DNA of 5,658 nt from JASJHI01 sp033791105 (lineage in GTDB: Bacteria > Actinomycetota > Acidimicrobiia > Acidimicrobiales > Ilumatobacteraceae), in NCBI GenBank assembly GCA_033791105.1, contig JASJHI010000077.1, forward strand, positions 1 through 5,658, read 5' to 3'. Position numbers and translations under genes: made by a program. Numbering within the stretch: the stretch's first letter is position 1; every line of letters begins with the position of its first letter. The notes below the pieces were generated by a model that made no database searches, was not told the DNA's origin, and worked only from the letters and a program-made list of their open reading frames with translations. Positions 1-5,510 of this stretch are shown here, one piece after another.

Positions 1-523
1 AGATCCACCAGTCGGTGAGCAGGAAGCCGACCGCAAGCGGTCCGAGTGCGCCGCCTGCTCCGGCGAAGCCCGCCCAGACGGCGATCGCCTTGGTGCGTTC
101 CTCCGGCGGGAAGACCGCGGAGATGATCGAGAGCGTGGCCGGCATGATGAAGGCCGCGCCGACACCCATCACGGCCCTGGCGAGGATGACGACTTCGACC
201 GTGTCGGCGAACGTGCCGACGAGCGAGCCCAACGCGAACACGACGAGTCCGTATTGCAGGGCCCGTTTCCGTCCGAACCGGTCGCCGATCGCGCCGGCGG
301 TGAGGAGGAGCCCAGCGAACACGATCGCGTACGAGTCGACAATCCACTGCAGATCGGTGGCGCTCGCGTCGAGGCTCTCCTGCATCGTCGGGATGGCCAC
401 GTTGAGTCCGGAGACGCTCATCACGACCATCACGAGGCTGAGGCACATGATGCCGAGCAGGAACCATCGCCTGGCGTAGATGTCCGGCCGCTCGTACAGC
501 GGGATGTCGGTCTGGGTCGTCAT
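1..523 (-). CDS. MFS drug-efflux transporter, DHA2 (EmrB/QacA-like) family, N-terminal part, cut by window edge
   Basis: The minus frame opens with ATG at 523-521 and stays open for 174 codons to the left edge, so the 3' end lies outside. The protein begins MTTQTDIPLYERPDIYARRW and then shows about five hydrophobic helices (roughly residues 20-39, 58-78, 90-107, 110-132, 147-169). Family motifs are visible: the DLQWIVDSY entry to helix 2 (57-65), loop 2-3 motif A GDRFGRKR (80-87), the helix 4 arginine in LARAVMGVGAA (R116), and a glycine-rich helix 5 ending GALGPLAVG (158-166), like the antiporter motif C. Such proteins export drugs or lipophilic compounds across the inner membrane using the proton gradient; the family normally has 14 helices. 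Substrate cannot be told. No strong Shine-Dalgarno precedes the ATG, but the N-terminus is typical. The gene follows the acyl-CoA synthetase on the same strand after 71 bp, with a candidate operator in the gap. Confidence 0.92.
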   Translation of the reverse strand, partial: MTTQTDIPLYERPDIYARRWFLLGIMCLSLVMVVMSVSGLNVAIPTMQESLDASATDLQWIVDSYAIVFAGLLLTAGAIGDRFGRKRALQYGLVVFALGSLVGTFADTVEVVILARAVMGVGAAFIMPATLSIISAVFPPEERTKAIAVWAGFAGAGGALGPLAVGFLLTDWWI

Positions 524-538
524 GAGCTAGCTCGAAAC

Positions 539-559
539 TGTGAGACGGTTGCGTTCCGT
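539..559. promoter_or_regulatory. Degenerate second copy of the operator-like repeat
   Basis: TGTGAGACG at 539-547 repeats the left arm of the neighbouring palindrome exactly. After the same 4-base spacing, CGTTCCGT (552-559) matches the other arm at 4 of 8 positions. The two copies start 21 bp apart, close to two helical turns, so bound dimers would face the same side of the DNA. This suggests a tandem, possibly cooperative, operator of one strong and one weak site. The reading is inference from the sequence. Confidence 0.4.
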
Positions 560-582
560 TGTGAGACGTTAGCGTCTCACAA
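559..582. promoter_or_regulatory. 24-bp inverted repeat, candidate repressor operator upstream of the MFS gene
   Basis: The arms TTGTGAGACG (559-568) and CGTCTCACAA (573-582) are perfect 10-base complements around the 4-base centre TTAG. The repeat lies 36-59 bases upstream of the MFS start codon and 12 bases past the stop of the acyl-CoA synthetase gene. Long palindromes with short centres in front of drug-efflux genes are typical targets of TetR-family dimers. No regulator gene is visible in the window. A role as terminator is less likely because no T-run follows on either strand. Confidence 0.6.
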
Positions 583-594
583 GAGTTGGGGTCG

Positions 595-2196
595 TCAGAT
601 GCGGTCGGTGGCGAGGGCTTTGAGACGCTTGTAGTCGACCTTGCCGTTGGGCGCTCGGCCGATCGTTTCGACGACGATGACCCGCCGTGGCGCCTTGTAC
701 GCCGCGAGGCGGCCCCGCACGTGCTCGATGAGCTCTTGCTCGACGATGTCGTTGTCACCCTCGGGTTCGGCAACGGCCACCACCATCTCACCGAAGCGTT
801 CGTGTGGCACGCCGACGACCACCGCATCGCGCACCCCATCGAAGGTCTTCGCGGCCTCTTCGACCTCCTCCGGAAAGATCTTCTCGCCGCCGGAGTTGAT
901 GCAGACCGAGCCCCTTCCGAGCACGGCGACCTTGCCGTCGTCGCCGATCGTCGCGTAGTCGCCGGGACAGGAATACCGCTGCCCGTCGATCATGAGAAAC
1001 GTTCGCGCCGACTTCTCCTCGTCCTTGTAGTAGCCGATCGGCTGGCGACCGCCGACCGCGAGACGCCCGACGACGCCGGACTCGGTGATCCGCTCGCCGA
1101 GATCGTCGATCACGATCGTGTTCGGGCCGGCTTCGAACCGGGCCGTCTTCGCGGTCTCACCGCCACCGGAGACCGAGACGCCCATCCCGAGCGCTTCCGA
1201 CGACGAGAAGGCGTCCTGCAGGATCATGTTCGGATGATGGCCGAGCAATCCGACCTTGCTCTCCTCACTCCACATCACTCCGGACGAGATGATCACGAGC
1301 AAGGACGAGAGGTCCCACCGGTCGGGTTCTGCGTCGAGTGCGCCGAGGATCGGCTTGGCAAAGGCGTCGCCGACGATGGCGATCACATTGACGGCTCGGT
1401 GTTCGATCGTGTCGAGCAGTTCCGTCGGATCGAAGTGTCGGTCGGCGAGCAGCACCACACAGCCACCTTGAGTGAGTGTCGAGAACGCTGTGATACCGCC
1501 GGTGCCATGCATCAAGGGACACGCCGGCATGCCACGCGGACCCGGCTGTCCAAACATCGCGTCGAGGTGTGCTGGATCGTGATCAGCAGGGAGCGGAGCA
1601 GAGAAGTTCGCTCCGAGCACGGCCACGATGTCGTCCTGGCGCCACATCACTCCCTTCGGCATCCCGGTCGTGCCGCCGGTGTAGAGCATGTAGAGGTCGT
1701 CGCCGTCACGACCATGGTCGGGAATCACCCGACCTCCGGTCTCGCTGGCAGCGGCCTCCTCGTACGGCATCGCCCATGCGGGGCACGGCCCGGAGCCATC
1801 GTCGACCCAGAGCCACGTCTGTACCTTGTCGAGCCGGTCGCGGATCTCCTCGATCGTGTCGACGAACGTGCCGTGGAACACGACGGCAACCGCGTCGGCG
1901 TTGTCCCACAGGTACAGCAGCTCGTCGGCCGTGTACCGATAATTGGTGTTGACCGGCACCAGTGATGCCTTGAAGCAGGCGAACTGCGACTCGAGATACT
2001 CCGGGCTGTTGTAGAGATACTGCGCCACCTTGTCCTGGCGTTGCGCGCCGGCGGCGAGCAACGCCGCGGCGATGCCGTCGGCGCGACGGTCGGCGTCGCC
2101 CCACGTGATCACCCGGTCGCCCTGCATCGCGAACGGCGCGTCGGGCCTCGCGTCCGCGGCGCGTTCCCAGAACTCTGCGAATGTCCATCCAGGCAT
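595..2196 (-). CDS. Acyl-CoA synthetase (AMP-forming ligase), FadD19-like
   Basis: This complete 533-residue class I adenylate-forming enzyme activates a carboxylic acid with ATP to an acyl-adenylate and transfers it to CoA. The P-loop YTGGTTGMPKG is at 172-182, followed by VMWR as in mycobacterial FadD19-type enzymes. DAFSSSE (328-334) stands in the usual YGxTE position, GDYATIGDDG is the A7 motif (412-421), GRGSVCINSGGEKIFPEE (427-444) spans the hinge region, and PNGKVDY (516-522) carries the catalytic lysine K519. The ATG at 2196 is supported by GAAGGAGAG at 2210-2202, about 7 bases upstream. Length and motifs match from memory the FadD19/FadD17 group, known for activating steroid side chains or long-chain acids; the actual substrate here is not known. 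It is divergent from a thioesterase gene and may be cotranscribed with the MFS gene downstream. Confidence 0.93.
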   Translation of the reverse strand: MPGWTFAEFWERAADARPDAPFAMQGDRVITWGDADRRADGIAAALLAAGAQRQDKVAQYLYNSPEYLESQFACFKASLVPVNTNYRYTADELLYLWDNADAVAVVFHGTFVDTIEEIRDRLDKVQTWLWVDDGSGPCPAWAMPYEEAAASETGGRVIPDHGRDGDDLYMLYTGGTTGMPKGVMWRQDDIVAVLGANFSAPLPADHDPAHLDAMFGQPGPRGMPACPLMHGTGGITAFSTLTQGGCVVLLADRHFDPTELLDTIEHRAVNVIAIVGDAFAKPILGALDAEPDRWDLSSLLVIISSGVMWSEESKVGLLGHHPNMILQDAFSSSEALGMGVSVSGGGETAKTARFEAGPNTIVIDDLGERITESGVVGRLAVGGRQPIGYYKDEEKSARTFLMIDGQRYSCPGDYATIGDDGKVAVLGRGSVCINSGGEKIFPEEVEEAAKTFDGVRDAVVVGVPHERFGEMVVAVAEPEGDNDIVEQELIEHVRGRLAAYKAPRRVIVVETIGRAPNGKVDYKRLKALATDRI

Positions 2197-2236
2197 GTGC
2201 GCTCTCCTTCGTTGACGGCGTCTGAACCCGTGCCGC

Positions 2237-2256
2237 CGGTCAGATGTAGCAGACCG
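2237..2256. promoter_or_regulatory. Imperfect palindrome in the divergent intergenic region, candidate operator
   Basis: CGGTCAG (2237-2243) and CAGACCG (2250-2256) form inverted arms matching at 6 of 7 positions around a 6-base centre. The site lies between the divergent synthetase (start 2196) and thioesterase (start 2318) genes, where one regulator could control both. It does not match the KstR or KstR2 steroid-regulon consensus as I know them. I could not identify convincing -35/-10 boxes in this 121-bp gap. A palindrome of this quality could occur by chance. Confidence 0.3.
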
Positions 2257-2317
2257 ACGTGGTTCGGCCGGAGTCGCGGGATCGCTCGCGCCGGCCCTGA
2301 CGGGCTACACAGGAACG

Positions 2318-3001
2318 GTGATCGACGTCGACGAGCAACAGCTGGCCTCGCCCTCCCGCATCGAATGCGCGGCCGCGCTACGCGCACTCGGTCACTCGAT
2401 CGTCGGCCATGCGGTCGAGGACGAGCTGTTCGAAGAGGTCGCCGCCTTCGTGCGCGCCCGCACCCAGATCATCGATGCGGCGCCCGTCAGATCGCGGCCG
2501 ACGCACGACCTCAAGCGCCGGATGTTCGAGGATGCGCCGCCCGACGGCGAGGGCATGATGCACTACCCGGACTGCGTGGTCTCGGGACCAGCCAATCCCA
2601 TGGGGATCAACATCGCGTGCCACCGGGACGGCGACGATGCGGTCGGCACGATCACACTCGGCCCGGCGTTCGAGGGTGCACCCGGGCGCGCGCACGGCGG
2701 CGTGGTCGCCGCGATCTTCGACGACGTGATGGGCTTCGTCCTGTCGATCGAACAGACACCTGCGTTCACCGGCCGACTCGGTGTGAGCTACCTCGCCCCG
2801 ACGCCGATCGGCACTCCGCTCGAGTTCAGGGCCCATCTGGTCCGGCGAGAAGGCCGGAAGCTCTTCGTCGAGGGCACAGCGTCGACAGTCGACGGCGACA
2901 AGATTCTCGAAGCCGACGGCATCTTCATCGCGATCCCCGCCGAGCAGTTCACAGAGCCCGACGGCCCACGCGCAGTGCCTCCCCAGGGGCTCGAACCCTG
3001 A
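2318..3001 (+). CDS. PaaI-like acyl-CoA thioesterase (hotdog fold)
   Basis: This 227-residue protein probably hydrolyses acyl-CoA to free acid and CoA in the cytoplasm. The C-terminal half is a 4HBT/PaaI-type hotdog domain (about 90-210): GRAHGGVVAAIFDDVMGF (123-140) holds the HGG turn and the acidic residues D135/D136 expected at the active site, and VSYLAPTPIGTPL (156-168) is the usual second-strand signature. The first 85 residues are an unassigned, mainly helical-looking extension, longer than in minimal PaaI proteins. The start is GTG at 2318 with AGGAA at 2311-2315; the spacing of about two bases is unusually short. The frame is open further upstream but I found no closer ATG, GTG or TTG. 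The last eight residues (VPPQGLEP) and the stop lie inside the tRNA-Lys gene on the other strand. Function in the adjacent acyl-CoA pathway is inferred from the divergent FadD-type neighbour. Confidence 0.87.
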   Translation: MIDVDEQQLASPSRIECAAALRALGHSIVGHAVEDELFEEVAAFVRARTQIIDAAPVRSRPTHDLKRRMFEDAPPDGEGMMHYPDCVVSGPANPMGINIACHRDGDDAVGTITLGPAFEGAPGRAHGGVVAAIFDDVMGFVLSIEQTPAFTGRLGVSYLAPTPIGTPLEFRAHLVRREGRKLFVEGTASTVDGDKILEADGIFIAIPAEQFTEPDGPRAVPPQGLEP

Positions 3002-3047
3002 ACCAATGGATTAAAAGTCCACTGCTCTACCATTGAGCTAGAGAGGC
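2976..3047 (-). tRNA. tRNA-Lys (anticodon TTT)
   Basis: Read on the minus strand, the 72-nt gene folds into a full cloverleaf. The acceptor stem pairs GCCTCTC (3047-3041) with GGGAGGC (2983-2977), including one G-T pair. The D arm is GCTC-AATGGTA-GAGC. The anticodon stem GTGGA/TCCAT closes the loop CTTTTAA, giving anticodon TTT. The variable loop is TGGTT, and the T arm is CAGGG-TTCGAGC-CCCTG. The discriminator base is A (2976) and CCA is not encoded. Its 3' part overlaps the end of the thioesterase gene on the opposite strand by 26 bases. No clear promoter boxes or terminator were recognised. Confidence 0.96.
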
Positions 3048-3225
3048 GGGACCGGCGCGATTCGCGGGAGAAAACCCTGTTGATGTACTCGCGCCGGATT
3101 GCGGTTGGCCATCGTAGGGCCCGCAAACGGGCGCGCCGACTTCCGATCGAGGTGCGCGGCGCCGCTCACGGCGATTCTCCGATTCCGGGCCGCGCTCGAA
3201 CCCCTGTTGTCGCTGATTCGAGGGC
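3048..3225. other. Intergenic, no gene recognised
   Basis: This 178-bp stretch lies between the tRNA 5' end and the transposase scrap, so it should hold the tRNA promoter, but no convincing -35/-10 pair is visible. CTCGAA (3195-3200) and TTCGAG (3217-3222) form a 6-bp inverted repeat just past the transposase stop. GCTCGAACCC (3194-3203) repeats ten bases of the tRNA T arm (2989-2998). Either could be an old element boundary or chance. Confidence 0.4.
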
Positions 3226-3480
3226 TCACGCTGCCCGTGGTGGGGCGAGGCCTTGACGGTGTACCTGCATGCTCAGGGCGTTGACGCCGAGCGCGTAGGT
3301 GATCATGTTCAGCAGTTGTCGCCGGTTCCCGACACTGTGGGCTCGCCGCAACCACAGCGTGTCATCCAGGTGCCGGTTGATGCTCTCGGCGTCGTTACGT
3401 CGTCGGTAGAGGATCTCGAAGTCGGGATCACCTGGCGGGATCTGGCGCACGTTCTCGGCACGGTTGAACTTGCGTTTCGG
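3226..3480 (-). pseudogene. C-terminal remnant of a DDE (IS4-like) transposase
   Basis: The minus frame ending at the TGA at 3228-3226 encodes about 84 residues that resemble the end of an IS transposase: KFNRAENVRQIPPGDPDFE, then YRRRNDAESINRHLDD, then LRRAHSVGNRRQLLNMITYA and LGVNALSMQVHRQ. The Y-x2-R-x3-E spacing in YRRRNDAE fits the IS4-type YREK signature, so this glutamate is probably the last acidic catalytic residue; the lysine expected seven residues later is not there (aspartate instead). Intact relatives are several hundred residues long, so the two other catalytic aspartates are missing. The frame continues in the 5' direction to an ATG at 3621 but those first 47 or so residues do not look like transposase. 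It cannot be active. No terminal inverted repeats were found with confidence, so family assignment is tentative. Confidence 0.75.
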
Positions 3481-3596
3481 TTGAGTGACGCGACCGGCGT
3501 GCTGGATGTGCTTGTCGTGAGCCGCCCTCGGTGGACCCACCCGATGCGGGGTCGTCCGATCGGGTTCTCGCGTGATCGGATCTAGGGTCGAGGAGA

Positions 3597-4073
3597 ATGA
3601 ACGAGCCGCGCAACACCGCATCGGAGGTGCTCAAGCTCGGCTACCCGACACTCGGCGCCGGTGATGCCACGACTCTGTCGGCCTCGCTGAGTGAGAGCTT
3701 CGTTCGAGAAGATCGACGCCGTCTGATCGGACTTGGGACCGAGGATCGCGAGGCGTTCGTGTCGAGTTCGCTCGCTCTCGGGGACCTGGGTCGGGGTCAA
3801 CCTGAGACGTCGATCCTCCGGGTGGTCGCTGTTCGTGGCGAGGACCTGGTTGCGGCGTCGGGTCGGTCGGAGTACGTCGATGGCACCGTCATCGACGTAC
3901 TGATGGTCGTTCAGTTCCGAGTGCCGGAGTGGCTCCTGGAGCGGATCGCCCTGTTCGACCCCGACGACGAACATGCCGCGATTGCGGAACTCGATCGCCT
4001 CCACAACGCCACTGAGAACGACGGGGACTCGAAGGTGCCACCGCAGACAGGACAGAACTCCGACTGCCACTGA
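3597..4073 (+). CDS. Stand-alone SnoaL/NTF2-like domain protein, possibly a fragment
   Basis: The 158-residue product resembles the SnoaL-like domain found at the C-terminus of large actinobacterial cyclase, AAA or BTAD-type regulators. Family features are the opening NTASEVLKLGYPTLGAGDATTL (4-25 region), FVREDRRRLIGLGTEDREAFV (35-55 region), and a final strand and helix ERIALFDPDDEHAAIAELDRL (114-134). The last 24 residues, polar and proline/glutamine containing, look like read-through. The fold is a cone-shaped alpha/beta barrel that binds small molecules or proteins; no catalytic residues can be assigned. The ATG at 3597 is preceded by GGAG only one base away, a poor spacing, and the frame is closed by a stop at 3573-3575. 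Starting exactly at the domain boundary beside a transposase scrap, it may be the remaining end of a larger gene. A functional single-domain protein is also possible. Confidence 0.6.
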   Translation: MNEPRNTASEVLKLGYPTLGAGDATTLSASLSESFVREDRRRLIGLGTEDREAFVSSSLALGDLGRGQPETSILRVVAVRGEDLVAASGRSEYVDGTVIDVLMVVQFRVPEWLLERIALFDPDDEHAAIAELDRLHNATENDGDSKVPPQTGQNSDCH

Positions 4074-4393
4074 GCCGTCGATATGGGGTAGTCGCTTGCC
4101 TTGAGGTGCGTTGGATCTCGGGTAGCGGTCGGTCCTGCTGATCCCGTCTCGCCGTGGCGAGCGGACTCGTTGAACTCCGACACCGTGTCGTGGAAGGTGT
4201 CCGCCCGGGGTGGTCCAGCGGGCGACTCGCGAGTTGATGCGCTGCGGCCTGTCGTGGCGCGGTGCGGAGGATCTGCTGGCCGAGAGGTAGCGGGCAGCGT
4301 GGGGACTCGGGGTTCTGACGGCGGCGGTGCGAGGGCCTCGCTGCACAGGAGCGGGGCGGGGATCGTGAACACCGCTCGTCGCAGCGTCGTGCG
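4074..4393. other. 320-bp convergent gap, no gene recognised
   Basis: The region separates the SnoaL-like gene and the TspO gene, whose 3' ends face each other. Open frames exist on both strands but their translations are rich in Arg, Ser, Pro and Gly with no recognisable motif. One plus-strand frame reads ELMRCGLSWRGAEDLLAER near 4220-4280 before stopping, which could be decayed coding sequence. Small GC hairpins occur (CTCGCC/GGCGAG at 4148-4161, GCGAG/CTCGC at 4329-4341), neither followed by a T-run, so no intrinsic terminator can be called. Confidence 0.5.
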
Positions 4394-4936
4394 TCAGTTC
4401 AGTCGGGCGTAGCCGACCGCGAGCGACGCCGCCAGTCCGAGCCACACCTGGTAGGGCACGAGGATCGCACCAGCCCACGTCCGAGTGATGAACGCAGCGA
4501 CCACAAGCGGGATCGTGAGGAGCGTGGCGACGATCAGCAGCACAGCGGAGGCCCATAGCGCGTGATCCACATAGAACAGACGCGCCCACGCCAACGCCGC
4601 CGCCACGCTCAGCGTGAGTCCCGCGATCCAGACCACTCTGGCTGCCCCAGTCCCCTGGAGCGAGACCGCGAGCCCGGCCGCGATAAGCGCGCCGAAGTTA
4701 TAGGTCCACGCCAATCCGAAGACCGCATCGGGTGGCTGCCAGGCAGGTTGTTCAAGGCGCTGATACCAGTCGTCGCCGGTGCTGACCCACCACCCCGACC
4801 CGGCGGCATACACGACGACGAGCGCGACGCTCGTCACAGACGCAATCACCCGGCCGACGTCCACGCCCCAGACTCGCACGGGCGACGCACCGACGTAACA
4901 TCCATCCGACCGCGAGGTGCGGCCAACGCCGTCCAC
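4394..4936 (-). CDS. TspO/MBR-family tryptophan-rich membrane protein
   Basis: The 180-residue frame has the five-helix pattern of the TspO/MBR (peripheral benzodiazepine receptor) family, membrane proteins that bind porphyrins and sterols and are linked to stress responses. Diagnostic parts are WYQRLEQPAWQPPDAVFGLAW (57-77 region), LAWARLFY (115-122), TWAGAILVPYQVW (153-165) and the ending GYARLN. The usual Asn before the helix 3 Trp and the usual Asn/Glu of the last helix appear replaced. V174-G-Y176-A-R178 fits the loose CRAC sterol-binding pattern. The start is uncertain: GTG at 4936 has AGG seven bases upstream and sits four bases past the previous gene's stop, but it adds a 24-residue polar extension. 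GTG at 4864 would give 156 residues, the usual family length. It probably forms an operon with the small membrane protein upstream. Confidence 0.9.
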   Translation of the reverse strand: MDGVGRTSRSDGCYVGASPVRVWGVDVGRVIASVTSVALVVVYAAGSGWWVSTGDDWYQRLEQPAWQPPDAVFGLAWTYNFGALIAAGLAVSLQGTGAARVVWIAGLTLSVAAALAWARLFYVDHALWASAVLLIVATLLTIPLVVAAFITRTWAGAILVPYQVWLGLAASLAVGYARLN

Positions 4937-4940
4937 CCTG

Positions 4941-5093
4941 CTACCTGCGTCGACTGGTCGCTCCCATGATGCCGCCGACGATCAAGGTCAGGACGATGCT
5001 CCCGATGATCGAGATCCGCAGCGGCGAGCCGAACAGCGCCAGCACCACGTTGATTCCGATGAGCACCAGGATGAAGATCAGGAACTGCCTCAC
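4941..5093 (-). CDS. Small two-helix membrane protein, function unknown
   Basis: The minus frame ending at TAG (4943-4941) encodes a 50-residue protein when read from the GTG at 5093. It has two hydrophobic segments, FLIFILVLIGINVVLALFG (4-22) and ISIIGSIVLTLIVGGIMGA (27-45), joined by the short turn SPLR, and a basic tail TSRRR that would stay in the cytoplasm by the positive-inside rule. I do not recognise a family. No Shine-Dalgarno stands before the GTG at 5093, and the frame stays open upstream to GTG codons at 5153, 5174 and 5243, but that part has the look of another gene's remains. The stop lies four bases before the earliest TspO start, suggesting a bicistronic unit. Real coding is supported by the clean membrane pattern; the start is weakly supported. 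Confidence 0.55.
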   Translation of the reverse strand: MRQFLIFILVLIGINVVLALFGSPLRISIIGSIVLTLIVGGIMGATSRRR

Positions 5094-5168
5094 CGGGACA
5101 GTCTGGCCCAGCGCCCGGTCCGCTCCGGACCACCCTCGCTCGGGTTGCTCCACCGTTCGACAGATGTG

Positions 5169-5243
5169 CTCCACCGCCCCGATGTCGCATCCCGATTGTT
5201 GCGGCCGCGACACGCCGCGCTGATCGGTCCCGGACCGACTCAC
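5169..5243 (-). pseudogene. Remnant of the C-terminal motif of a parallel beta-helix (choice-of-anchor Q type) protein
   Basis: In the frame that runs into the small membrane protein, residues read TDQRGVSRPQQSGCDIGAVE (5228-5169). This matches the closing signature DQRG-x2-RP-x4-(C)DIGA-x-E that, from memory, ends many bacterial right-handed parallel beta-helix surface proteins with a choice-of-anchor Q domain. The repeated beta-helix body expected before it is missing: the frame upstream (GRRWVSRSG and before) has no such pattern and meets a stop near 5313. In intact proteins the chain normally ends soon after this motif, whereas here it continues without a stop. It is best read as a small leftover of a deleted gene; chance resemblance is possible but unlikely over this many positions. 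Confidence 0.5.
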
Positions 5244-5510
5244 CCAACGGCGACCCGAAGCCCGCCTTACTGGCGACCGGAAACGACCATCTCCGATGTG
5301 CCGTTCAGGGGCACCCGCCTACGGTCTCGACGCCGTCTCACATGGCGATGCTGGATTCCGGACGGTGGACGCAACAGGGCCCGGGCCGCAGGTGCCAGAT
5401 TCGGGCTCTCCGAGATGCGAGCGGAACACAGTTCGGCGCGACTCGTCAAGGCGGTCGCAGAGAAGTCCCACGACTCGCCATGTGCTGATCGAGGAGGGGT
5501 CGCAGGGCGC
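5244..5510. other. 267-bp stretch without a recognised gene
   Basis: This lies downstream of the peptidase stop and upstream of the beta-helix remnant. All frames give short, arginine- and serine-rich translations interrupted by stops. A 10-bp palindrome GGCCCGGGCC is at 5378-5387. GAGGAGGGG at 5491-5499 resembles a ribosome binding site on the plus strand but no plausible plus-strand gene follows. No T-tract terminator was found after the peptidase gene. Confidence 0.4.

Noticed and set aside
559..582. Palindrome as an intrinsic terminator of the acyl-CoA synthetase gene
   Set aside because: The stem is long but no T-run follows on the minus strand, and a partial second copy 21 bp away fits operators better.
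586..1965. Long 459-codon open frame on the plus strand
   Set aside because: It is antisense to the acyl-CoA synthetase, whose motifs and ribosome site are unambiguous. The translation is Arg/Asp/Val/His-rich with no motif, as expected of an opposite-strand shadow in GC-rich DNA.
2041..3036. 331-codon plus-strand open frame spanning the synthetase start, the intergenic gap and the thioesterase
   Set aside because: It is very arginine-rich and crosses gene boundaries; it is a frame shadow of the thioesterase.
2976..3047. tRNA-Lys as integration site for an island on its right
   Set aside because: Integrases usually use the 3' end of a tRNA, which here faces left into the thioesterase. The remnants lie on the 5' side, and no integrase or second copy of the tRNA 3' end was seen beyond a 10-base chance-level match.
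2788..3126. Minus-strand frame with SSMVEQWTFNPLVQGSSPWG
   Set aside because: That string is the typical false translation of a tRNA gene; it comes from tRNA-Lys at 2976-3047.
4043..4054. CPVC motif in a minus-strand frame, suggesting a zinc ribbon
   Set aside because: There is only one CxxC pair, the frame is antisense to the end of the SnoaL-like gene, and nothing around it supports a zinc-binding fold.
3582..4589. 335-codon minus-strand open frame
   Set aside because: It overlaps the SnoaL-like gene, the gap and the end of TspO, has no recognisable motif, and is rich in Arg, Pro and His.
5491..5499. Strong Shine-Dalgarno-like GAGGAGGGG on the plus strand
   Set aside because: The sequence downstream is antisense to the S9 peptidase end and has no plausible plus-strand gene.
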